Source: an uncultured Clostridia bacterium
Lineage (GTDB): Bacteria > Bacillota > Clostridia > Oscillospirales > CAG-272
Length of the DNA: 13,439 bases
Direction: 5' to 3'
Assembly (NCBI GenBank): GCA_945949385.1
Contig: CAMFEL010000049.1
Coordinates: 1 to 13,439 of the forward strand
Part shown: positions 7,033-12,923 of the stretch, piece after piece
Position numbering within the stretch: position 1 is the first letter of the stretch
Layout: each line of letters starts with the position of its first letter
Notes under the pieces: generated by a model
The model's database searches: none
What the model was told of the DNA's origin: nothing
Seen by the model: the letters and a program-made list of their open reading frames with translations, nothing else
Position numbers and translations under genes: made by a program

Positions 7033-7686
7033 CTATTGCGGTTCTTCCTCCATAAGCGAAAAATACACGATGTATTTCGATTTTTCCGCATAAATAACAT
7101 GAGCATAGTATTCTCCCCTATCAAGATACGGGCTGCCCTTTACCCGAATACCCGATTCATTCAGCAGCATTCGGCTCACACTCATAGTCCTGGGATTACC
7201 TGCCCCGGTTGAAGTAATGGTACACAGTCCGTCATATGTAACGTAGGAATTGCCGCTTATGTCCTGTATCATCGGAATTATTTCCGCAGCGCATGCCGCT
7301 GTCAGTACGGAAAGCAGAATTAAAAAAATGACTGTCAGATTCAAAACAGCAGTTTTGCCCTTTTTGCGTTTTCTGTTTTTCGGGCTATTCTTGCCTTTGT
7401 ATCGTTTGAGCTTTTGTCTCTCTTTTATGTTATCGCTGATGACCTGATAAGCCGGCCCCGTAAAAAGCAAAACCTGGGAAAGAACAGAACTTATAAAAAC
7501 AAATATTTTTCCCCACATTTCTGTCCGGAAGCTCTGAACGCTTTCGCTGCAGCCTACGGATGCACTTATCTTAAACCTCAGTAATACATTTAATGCAAGT
7601 AAAACGGCAGCGCAAATACATGTAATTACCGTGATGATTTTTGCCTTTTTGGTGAACAGTTCGATTTTTATGTTGTTTTCTTTCAT
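7033..7686 (-). CDS. three-helix membrane protein of unknown function
   Basis: A 217-residue protein with hydrophobic helices at about residues 15-36, 60-82 and 112-138. A strongly basic stretch (about 88-111, rich in Lys/Arg) lies between helices 2 and 3 and should stay cytoplasmic, which would put the N-terminus outside or helix 1-2 as a hairpin, and the C-terminal domain (about 140-217) outside the membrane. That domain ends in an acidic MEEEPQ. I recognise no family. The ATG at 7686 follows AAAGAG by 8 bases. It starts 57 bases after the VOC gene stop on the same strand with no terminator between, so the two may be co-transcribed. Confidence 0.72.
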   Translation of the reverse strand: MKENNIKIELFTKKAKIITVITCICAAVLLALNVLLRFKISASVGCSESVQSFRTEMWGKIFVFISSVLSQVLLFTGPAYQVISDNIKERQKLKRYKGKNSPKNRKRKKGKTAVLNLTVIFLILLSVLTAACAAEIIPMIQDISGNSYVTYDGLCTITSTGAGNPRTMSVSRMLLNESGIRVKGSPYLDRGEYYAHVIYAEKSKYIVYFSLMEEEPQ

Positions 7687-7743
7687 TAATTTAACTCTTT
7701 ATGCAGGTAAATATATAAGCTCATAGCAAACCGGAAATATATG

Positions 7744-8163
7744 CTATTTGTAATTACCCGTTATTTCTATTGTGTTTCCGTCCGGGTCGGTTATATTAAA
7801 ATACCAATACGGCATATGGACATTGACATACATAAGCTCAGAAACCTCACCGATGTTCGCTTTTTTCAGTCTTTCATATTCGTTTTTCAAATCATCAGCT
7901 ACGAAATTAAAAACGACTGTATTATTCTTCGGTGCACCTTTATCCTTATTGAAATCGTCAATATAGGCTTGATTAAATTTTTCGCCGGGTGCCGAATCAA
8001 TTATTCCGGCATCAAAAGCCTTGTTATATAAAGCTATAAAATTACTGAACTGTATCCATCTGTTACCGTTTGCACGGAGCGGTTTTTCTTGTAACAGTTC
8101 TCTGTAAAATTCCACGGATTTCTTCAAATCACTTACAATAATATAGGTTGTTCCAAGTACCAT
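7744..8163 (-). CDS. VOC-fold (glyoxalase/bleomycin-resistance-like) protein
   Basis: A 139-residue single-unit vicinal oxygen chelate protein, likely a homodimer in the cytoplasm. The fold is seen in the two halves: TTYIIVSDLKKSVEFYRELL (5-24) begins the first beta-alpha-beta-beta-beta unit and VVFNFVADDLKNEYERLKKA the second, closing with the family signature DPDGNTIEI near the C-terminus. The first-strand histidine that often binds metal is replaced by Thr, while the final Glu of the TIEI strand is present; a ligand-binding or metal-free role is possible. The ATG at 8163 follows GGAG by about 8 bases. Substrate is unknown; VOC proteins cover glyoxalase, dioxygenase and antibiotic-binding activities. 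Confidence 0.85.
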   Translation of the reverse strand: MVLGTTYIIVSDLKKSVEFYRELLQEKPLRANGNRWIQFSNFIALYNKAFDAGIIDSAPGEKFNQAYIDDFNKDKGAPKNNTVVFNFVADDLKNEYERLKKANIGEVSELMYVNVHMPYWYFNITDPDGNTIEITGNYK

Positions 8164-8210
8164 AACTTTCTCCGCAAATTCCGATTTATAATTTTCCGTA
8201 TTCCAACAAT

Positions 8211-8234
8211 GCCCCGCAGGACTTTCTGCGGGGC
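8211..8234 (-). terminator. GC-rich hairpin downstream of the lipoprotein gene, likely terminator
   Basis: GCCCCGCAG and CTGCGGGGC form a perfect 9-bp stem with loop GACTTT. It lies between the lipoprotein stop (8281) and the VOC gene start. The minus-strand tail ATTGTT is only weakly U-rich. A second hairpin, GCGCCGA/TCGGCGC (8258-8281), overlaps the lipoprotein stop codon but has no U tract. Confidence 0.5.
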
Positions 8235-8280
8235 TTGTGGTTTGATTATAGCGTTTTGCGCCGATTCGGTTCAGTCGGCG

Positions 8281-8607
8281 CTATTCATCTTCTTCGGGAA
8301 GTCCCGCAATTGTTCGGTCGCAGGTGATACTCACATCATGTTCCGGCATGGTGAAAACAAGGGCGCATTTGTCCTCTTCCGTACTCTGGGGAGATATACT
8401 TTCGCCGTCCATATAAAAATGGTATTCCGCACCTGCAATATTTACATATTCGGTAACATCGATAGAAACTGTTTTGCCCGAACGGTAGTGCAAATCTCGG
8501 TCTATGAAATGAACCGTATACTTGGGAGACGAGGCGCACCCGAAAAATCCTATTGCCACCATGCTCAAAACAGTGAAGAGCAGAATTACTGAAACAAACT
8601 TTTTCAT
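8281..8607 (-). CDS. small predicted lipoprotein
   Basis: A 108-residue protein with a classical lipoprotein signal: MKK, a hydrophobic stretch (residues 4-22) and the lipobox-like GFFGC with C24 as the expected acylated residue, so the mature part should be anchored outside the membrane. The mature region (about 84 residues) is acidic, predicted mostly beta, and ends in LPEEDE. No family is recognised. The start at 8607 is chosen because GGAG lies 6 bases upstream and it places the lysines directly before the hydrophobic core; the frame is open 26 codons further without a ribosome site. The lipobox has Phe at -2 and -3 rather than small or aliphatic residues, a mild deviation. Confidence 0.75.
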   Translation of the reverse strand: MKKFVSVILLFTVLSMVAIGFFGCASSPKYTVHFIDRDLHYRSGKTVSIDVTEYVNIAGAEYHFYMDGESISPQSTEEDKCALVFTMPEHDVSITCDRTIAGLPEEDE

Positions 8608-8667
8608 AACAATCTCCATTCTGACGGTGTAAGTGTACTTTCGGAAACTTTTCGCCGGTAATGCAAA

Positions 8668-8692
8668 TACCGTTTTGCAGGGCAAAAAGGTA
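8668..8692 (-). terminator. weak hairpin after the first tRNA-binding-domain gene
   Basis: TACC-G-TTTTGC, loop AGG, GCAAAA-A-GGTA forms a 10-bp stem with one G/A mismatch 4 bases after the stop at 8697. The minus-strand tail is TTTGCATT. It could be a low-efficiency terminator; its low GC makes this uncertain. Confidence 0.3.
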
Positions 8693-8695
8693 CAG

Positions 8696-9163
8696 CTTAA
8701 TAGAGCTTTGCGCCTGCCGGAATGTGGTTATCGACCATCAGAAGATGAAGCTTTTCTTCGCCTTCTTCTTCGTGAATAGCACTGAGGAGCATACCGCAAG
8801 AGTCAATGCCCATCATGGCGCGGGGAGGCAGATTTGTAATGGCGATGCAGGTCTTACCCACCAGCTCCTCCGGCTCGTAATAAGCATGAATTCCGGAGAG
8901 AATGGTGCGGTTTTCTCCCGTTCCGTCGTCAAGAGTGAATTTCAGAAGCTTCTTGGATTTCGATACTGCTTCGCACGCAAGTACCTTTACGGCTCTGAAA
9001 TCGCTTTTCGAGAAGGTTTCAAAATCCACGCAGTCCTCAAAAAGCGGCTCTATCTGAACATTTGAAAAGTCTATTTTTTCTTCGGCAGCCGCGGCAGCGC
9101 TTCCCGCCGCCTGAGCACTCTTGTCACTTCTCCTGTCGGAGCCCTGACTCTTCATGGTCGGGA
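8696..9163. repeat. 468-bp direct repeat, copy A
   Basis: This segment matches 12924-13391 at a constant offset of 4,228 bp with no indels. My hand alignment gives roughly 45 mismatches (about 90% identity). Positions 9073-9155 are identical in both copies. Homology starts at the CTTAATA around the stop codon and ends at GTCGGGA just upstream of the shared ATG. It encodes the tRNA-binding domain described separately. Confidence 0.93.
8697..9155 (-). CDS. stand-alone MetRS C-terminal-type tRNA-binding domain, copy A
   Basis: A 152-residue protein: an Ala-rich charged linker (about 1-28) and then the OB-fold tRNA-binding domain found at the C-terminus of bacterial methionyl-tRNA synthetase and in Trbp111/CsaA-like proteins. 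Diagnostic stretches are DFETFSKSDFRAVKVLACEAV (the first strand, about 44-64), LLKFTLDDGTG (70-80), ILSGIHAYYEPEELVGK (85-101), TNLPPRAMMG (107-116) and SCGMLLSA (119-126). The domain binds tRNA non-specifically and helps dimerisation. The catalytic synthetase is absent from the window. The ATG at 9155 has no ribosome site; the frame stays open to an ATG at 9257, adding 34 residues not shared with copy B. It differs from copy B at only four residues (S65/P, E81/K, N82/E, C103/L) although DNA differs at about 45 sites. It may be a metG 3' fragment or a functional small gene. Confidence 0.75.
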   Translation of the reverse strand: MKSQGSDRRSDKSAQAAGSAAAAAEEKIDFSNVQIEPLFEDCVDFETFSKSDFRAVKVLACEAVSKSKKLLKFTLDDGTGENRTILSGIHAYYEPEELVGKTCIAITNLPPRAMMGIDSCGMLLSAIHEEEGEEKLHLLMVDNHIPAGAKLY

Positions 9164-9180
9164 TACGACCGGAAATCGGG

Positions 9181-9210
9181 AATCCTCGAGAATCCTCAAG
9201 AATTTTCAAG
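9181..9210. repeat. three imperfect 10-bp tandem units
   Basis: AATCCTCGAG, AATCCTCAAG and AATTTTCAAG stand head to tail just upstream of copy A of the tRNA-binding-domain gene, right outside the end of the 468-bp homology. The minus-strand reading codes part of the unshared N-terminal extension. Confidence 0.6.
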
Positions 9211-9342
9211 CATTTTGTGTTTCGAAAACAGACATACAAGGACATATTGAGAATCATCCGGAATCCGGCAATTAGCAGTTTGGTGTTAAGTTTTGGTGTG
9301 AGTGCGCTTCATTGTTTACGAAAGAAGAATATCAAACTGATA

Positions 9343-9400
9343 TATTAACATTATACACCGAAAACGAAAAATATCAAGTATCATTATACAAATGTTAATA
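9343..9400. repeat. inverted and direct repeats at the left edge of the AT-rich cassette
   Basis: TATTAACAT (9343-9351) and ATGTTAATA (9392-9400) are inverted; the 9-mer CATTATACA occurs directly at 9349-9357 and 9382-9390, and ATATCAA at 9329-9335 and 9371-9377. The right inverted arm overlaps the stop codon of the zinc-ribbon gene. No U tract makes it a standard terminator. Confidence 0.45.
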
Positions 9401-9853
9401 GTTTTTATATACTATAGGTTCAGGAGATGTCTTACTTTTGAGGTTAAATCTTTCATTAATAATATCTGAGAATTTTTGGGCTTCCTGTTCAGTATGGAAC
9501 CATGTTGCTTTTCCCTTTTCTTTTGTCTTATATAATATATTTTTCCCATCTGTTTTTTTAATAGCGAAATATGAATCACATTCAATTACACAATAGGAAT
9601 GCTCAATATATATTCCGCCTGCAACATCTATTGGCATACCGTATATTTCTATGTTATCAAAAAAACTAGATTGTTTATACCCCAATTTTTCAGCACCTGA
9701 TATTGTTTTCTTACTCATATTTCGACATTTTTTACATCTTTTAGGCAGCGATAGATTGTTTAGCAAATAGTAATTTGCCTCACCACTCGTGATTTCAAAC
9801 TTTGCATCACACTCTTTACAATAAAAGACTAACGATGAATTAAAAGTGCTCAA
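9395..9853 (-). CDS. zinc-ribbon protein with unassigned C-terminal domain (cassette gene 3)
   Basis: A 152-residue protein. The N-terminal 45 residues hold a zinc ribbon with C12-x2-C15 and C40-x2-C43 in the setting FYCKECDAKFEITSGE and LPKRCKKCR, very like the 'probable zinc-ribbon' (zf-trcl type) domain family. The remaining about 105 residues are of mixed charge and aromatic-rich, with a Lys-rich C-terminus, and are not recognised. The start is TTG at 9853: GGAGGTG lies 7 bases before it, embedded in the last codons of the 675-residue gene, whose stop ends 1 base away (9855), so translation is coupled. It is the last gene of the cassette. AT-rich codon use matches its two cassette neighbours and differs from the flanking genome. 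The zinc ribbon may bind nucleic acid or protein; role unknown. Confidence 0.8.
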   Translation of the reverse strand: MSTFNSSLVFYCKECDAKFEITSGEANYYLLNNLSLPKRCKKCRNMSKKTISGAEKLGYKQSSFFDNIEIYGMPIDVAGGIYIEHSYCVIECDSYFAIKKTDGKNILYKTKEKGKATWFHTEQEAQKFSDIINERFNLKSKTSPEPIVYKNY

Positions 9854-9854
9854 T

Positions 9855-11882
9855 TTATTTCACCTCCATTCTTTTCCAAATTTCAAAATAAGGAGCATGA
9901 TCGGTAGTACTTTGGGCTCTAATATAATTCAAAGGATATTCTTGTCTCATAAAGGCTTTAATATTAAGACTGTTAAACAATGAAAGACGCTTTGAATTGG
10001 AAATCTCCTTAAACTTTTCTACATATCTATCATAAAGCACATAATTCTTTTCACTGTTATATCCATCTTCTATTATTTCTTTGTAGAGATTCATTCTATC
10101 GTCCAAATCCTTATTCATCAGTTGCAGTGACTCCGCAGTTTCTTCAGGATAATCATTACAATACGCGCTTATAATATCTTCCACAAAATGGTAAAATCTG
10201 AACAATACAGAAATTTCAAATTTGTTTTCATTTCTTAAGAAAAATTTTTGATCATAATTATTGTGAACAGTATATATAGAATATGAAGGATCATCGGTAG
10301 AAAAAATACAATGCAACAGATCATTTTCCATGGACTCATAAATGAAATCATTGGAAATTTTACCGAATAAACACCTTATTTTTCCCTCATAATCTAACTC
10401 TGTATATGAATCATCAACGGTATAATATCGCTTATATATATCAACAAATAAACTTTGATCTAATTTGAACATTTCAAAAAGGAATACCCGTATATGTCCA
10501 TTGACAGAATAGGAATAATCTGATTTGTCATTTTCTTCCTTCTCTTCCTTCTCCAATGGCTCGGTTGAATATTCAAAATTTGAAAACGGCCATAATAAAG
10601 CAGAATGCTTTTTAAATATTTTCTGTTCTACATCAACGACAGTTAAGAATCCACCTGATAATACTGGCATAGGAAATAAAGCTAGCATTCTACTTTTGAA
10701 TACTATTTTATTATCACTGAATTCAACCCAACTAAGTTCTTCGGGGCTAAAATTCAAATCTTCAGGCAACAATGGTTTTTTATACAACTGATTGAGTTTT
10801 TCTTTATCAAATGCTATATAGCCGGGTATAGCATTTAAAACTTCATATATGTCTGTTTCTTCTGTGTCACCCGGCAATATCAAACTCATAGCTTCCTCAA
10901 ATCCATAGAATGGAGAAATACATACAAACAACTTAAAATCACAGAGCGTGTACTGATTATTACTGTTTTTATAAAAGTAATCAAAAATCTCATCATATGA
11001 TTTAAGTTTGCCGTATTTTGTTTCAAACATCTGGCTGTTCTTAATCTCGCCGTTCATAAGATAATAATAGCCGATACCGGAAATGTATTCTTTTGAGTTT
11101 TCTATCTTGATTTCATCTGCCAATCCTTGCTTTATAGCAGCCAACACACAAACAATTTCATTAAAAGGCATATCATATTCAAAATACATTTTTAATACTC
11201 TGTCATCTAAAAGTGTATTTTCGATTTTACTTTCTCTTTTCTCGTCATCATTTATAAAATCATGAACATATTCGAACGCCTTTTCCATATCAAATTCATG
11301 AGTGACAGAAAGATTATATGCAAACTCACTTGCATTTTCACTTAAGCCATAAAGCGACTGTAAATTTGCTGCCACTTCCGCTTTCATATACTGTTGCTTT
11401 GATATGCCAAACCTTGTTTCAGTATTTTCACCGTCTCTTTCAAACACTACGTAATCTCCTTTTCCATTTATGTTCACAAAATCCCAGTCACGGATTGGAG
11501 GTAATAGTACTTTATTCTTTTGTAGAAAAGCTTGTCTGGGTGGCATCCCAAACGCTTTTTTAAATTTATTAATAAAAGCAGCATCATCACAGAATTTAAT
11601 ATTTGACTTGTTATCAATGAAATCCTTATATTGGCTCCATGAGTCGCATTCAAATATGTATGCATAACACCTTGCCATGCGTCGCTCTTTAACATAGTCC
11701 AAAACCGACATACCATTTAGATAATTAAATACTATATTTCTTCCCTTTTCATCAAGATATCCGCATTGAGCTCTTTGAAAAGATAGCTTGATTATTTCAC
11801 TGTTTTCATAATAATTGTTTGTATCATTTACCATGTCTTCAATAGCATAAACTATTGTATTATATTTCTCCTTAGGCGTCAT
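9855..11882 (-). CDS. 675-residue protein with N-terminal AraC-like HTH domain (cassette gene 2)
   Basis: The largest gene of the window. Residues about 30-118 resemble the two-helix-turn-helix DNA-binding domain of AraC/XylS regulators: NGMSVLDYVKERRMARCYAYI (about 56-76) corresponds to the G.S...Y....R...A..L segment, and AFINKFKKAFGMPPRQAF (102-119) to the closing syF.r.FKk..G.sP..yR signature. In usual AraC proteins this domain is C-terminal and the protein is about 300 residues; here it is N-terminal and followed by about 550 residues, acidic and rich in aromatic residues, with no family I recognise, no membrane segment and no nucleotide-binding motif. A Glu/Lys/Asp-rich stretch (EPLEKEEKEENDKSD) may be a linker. 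The ATG at 11882 has GGAGG at a good distance and lies inside the end of gene 1 (11-bp overlap). A sensor-regulator or DNA-targeted effector is possible. Confidence 0.8.
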   Translation of the reverse strand: MTPKEKYNTIVYAIEDMVNDTNNYYENSEIIKLSFQRAQCGYLDEKGRNIVFNYLNGMSVLDYVKERRMARCYAYIFECDSWSQYKDFIDNKSNIKFCDDAAFINKFKKAFGMPPRQAFLQKNKVLLPPIRDWDFVNINGKGDYVVFERDGENTETRFGISKQQYMKAEVAANLQSLYGLSENASEFAYNLSVTHEFDMEKAFEYVHDFINDDEKRESKIENTLLDDRVLKMYFEYDMPFNEIVCVLAAIKQGLADEIKIENSKEYISGIGYYYLMNGEIKNSQMFETKYGKLKSYDEIFDYFYKNSNNQYTLCDFKLFVCISPFYGFEEAMSLILPGDTEETDIYEVLNAIPGYIAFDKEKLNQLYKKPLLPEDLNFSPEELSWVEFSDNKIVFKSRMLALFPMPVLSGGFLTVVDVEQKIFKKHSALLWPFSNFEYSTEPLEKEEKEENDKSDYSYSVNGHIRVFLFEMFKLDQSLFVDIYKRYYTVDDSYTELDYEGKIRCLFGKISNDFIYESMENDLLHCIFSTDDPSYSIYTVHNNYDQKFFLRNENKFEISVLFRFYHFVEDIISAYCNDYPEETAESLQLMNKDLDDRMNLYKEIIEDGYNSEKNYVLYDRYVEKFKEISNSKRLSLFNSLNIKAFMRQEYPLNYIRAQSTTDHAPYFEIWKRMEVK

Positions 11883-12270
11883 AATCTTCCTCCATAAAAT
11901 ATAAACTATCTAAACGATAATCTGTATTATCGTAGTGTAATTGTGGATTGTTTCTGTCATATCTTCTGGTATTTCTTATTTTCTCTTTTCCATTGTAATG
12001 CTTTTTCTTAAAAAACCAATTTGGCACGGCAAACATAGTAATACATCTTCTGTTGCCTTCGGAAAAAATAAAACAATATCCGGAATAGTATAAAGCAAAT
12101 TTATCATCTTTTGACTTATTAAGAAGATACTCTTTTTCAAACGATGATACATCATCCCACATTATTCCGCGTTCAAGAGCTTTCTTTATCATTCTCACAG
12201 AAGTTTTTTTATTGAAACTCGTTCTTTCGGTTGCTCTTTCTATAGCATGAAATGTTGCTGTGCTTGTCAT
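11872..12270 (-). CDS. 132-residue basic protein, possible BECR/DUF4258-like fold (cassette gene 1)
   Basis: First gene of the cassette. The N-terminal pattern FHAIERATERTSFNKK (HxxxRxxxR), followed by a helix ending in ALERGI and later hydrophobic strands KFALYYSGYCFIF and RRCITMFAVPNWF, recalls small phage/plasmid proteins with a DUF4258/BECR-like layout (a fold that includes RNA-cleaving toxins such as RelE). This is a by-eye resemblance, not an identification. The last about 40 residues are basic then acidic (EEDYDA). The ATG at 12270 follows AAAGGAGA by 7 bases, the best ribosome site in the cassette. The last codons contain the ribosome site and start of the 675-residue gene, so they are translationally coupled. 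If it is a toxin, the next gene would be the natural regulator or antidote, but nothing proves that. Confidence 0.72.
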   Translation of the reverse strand: MTSTATFHAIERATERTSFNKKTSVRMIKKALERGIMWDDVSSFEKEYLLNKSKDDKFALYYSGYCFIFSEGNRRCITMFAVPNWFFKKKHYNGKEKIRNTRRYDRNNPQLHYDNTDYRLDSLYFMEEDYDA

Positions 12271-12277
12271 GAATTAT

Positions 12278-12311
12278 TCTCCTTTCATCTGATACTGATA
12301 TTGTATATCAG
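12278..12311 (-). promoter_or_regulatory. candidate operator/promoter and ribosome site of the three-gene cassette
   Basis: The 17-bp imperfect palindrome CTGATATTGTATATCAG (12295-12311; arms CTGATA/TATCAG, 5-base centre) lies directly before the AAAGGAGA ribosome site (12278-12285) of cassette gene 1. An extra half-site TGATA precedes it (12289-12294 region). On the minus strand it contains TGATATACA, resembling an extended -10 box; no good -35 is found. A regulator bound here would block transcription, and the AraC-like domain of gene 2 is an obvious candidate. Confidence 0.35.
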
Positions 12312-12415
12312 CTTAATAAAGAATAATTGATGATTTTTAGCACAAATATTTACAATTATTGTGTTTTTGAAAGACAATAGTTACAGAAGCGAAGAATATA
12401 TGTGTATTTCTTTTA

Positions 12416-12725
12416 TCAGTAAAATAGGATAAAGAACTGTATATTCGTAATGATGTGTACCGAGTCTTTCTTGCAGATATGGCAAATGCCCGGATTCAAT
12501 ATTTCCTCTTGACCGTCACAAACTGCTTTATCTGTTCCCGAAAAAACATAGATTATTTCATCGCTAGTTTCATACATATGAAGTCCGATTGATGAGCTGG
12601 GATGAGTTTTTTGTAGGAATTATTTTCCCTTGCTCATCAATATATATTTTTTCACTCATCGTGCCTGTCCCGCCGTTCATACCGGGGATTGTTATTTTTC
12701 TTATTTCATTAAAATCTATCAGAAT
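12416..12725 (-). pseudogene. decayed small cupin gene
   Basis: Two minus-strand frames together read as one single-domain cupin of about 100 residues. The first frame gives DFNEIRKITIPGMNGGTG and MSEKIYIDEQGKIIPT; the second, entered by dropping one A from the A6 run at 12607-12612, gives SSSIGLHMYETSDEIIYVFSG, then KAVCDGQEEILNPGICHI, ending at a TGA at 12416-12418. The order matches the cupin signature G..H.H...E......G. Three lesions are visible: the frameshift; ATT at 12723-12725 where a start codon is expected 7 bases after GGAGG (12733-12737); and Tyr in place of the second metal-binding His (HMYE for HxHE). The first frame is open upstream to an ATG at 12827, but that 34-codon extension covers a hairpin and is probably not coding. 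Sequencing error in A6 could explain the frameshift but not the other two. Confidence 0.72.
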
Positions 12726-12747
12726 TGTATTTCCTCCGTTTATTCTG

Positions 12748-12779
12748 AAAATGGGCAATCCCGATTGGAACTGCCCATT
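12748..12779 (-). terminator. hairpin downstream of the second tRNA-binding-domain gene
   Basis: AATGGGCA (12750-12757) and TGCCCATT (12772-12779) form an 8-bp stem with a 14-base loop; the minus strand continues TTTTC. It is placed to stop leftward transcription from the copy B gene, about 145 bases after its stop, before the cupin remnant. Confidence 0.4.
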
Positions 12780-12832
12780 CATCTTGAAAATTATGCGATT
12801 TTTTCGTGTCTGCACAAATTCACGCATCCAAT

Positions 12833-12921
12833 GATGTAAGTTTGATGTAAATCACTTACTTTTGCGATTTTCATCATTTGAAGTACATCTCGTTTATTTG
12901 GTTAAAGTACATCGTTACATC
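12833..12921. repeat. cluster of five GATGTA/TACATC hexamers in inverted arrangement
   Basis: GATGTA occurs at 12833-12838 and 12844-12849 (11 bp apart) and its complement TACATC at 12884-12889, 12908-12913 and 12916-12921. TTGATGTAA (12842-12850) and TTACATCAA (12915-12923) are a perfect 9-bp inverted pair, and AAGTACATC is repeated 24 bp apart. The cluster fills the gene-free stretch directly after the copy B stop codon. It may be a protein-binding array or a recombination site. Confidence 0.55.
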
Positions 12922-12923
12922 AA

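Noticed and set aside
9334..12321. Possible terminal inverted repeats of the cassette (AAACTGATATA near 9334 and its near match on the minus strand near 12306-12318)
   Set aside because: Only about 10 of 11 AT-rich bases agree and the flanks do not extend the match; no transposase or integrase is encoded in the window.
12607..12612. Programmed frameshifting at the A6 run of the cupin
   Set aside because: A AAA AAC resembles a -1 slippery site, but the downstream frame needs +1, and the gene has also lost its start codon and a metal-binding His, so decay or error is more likely.
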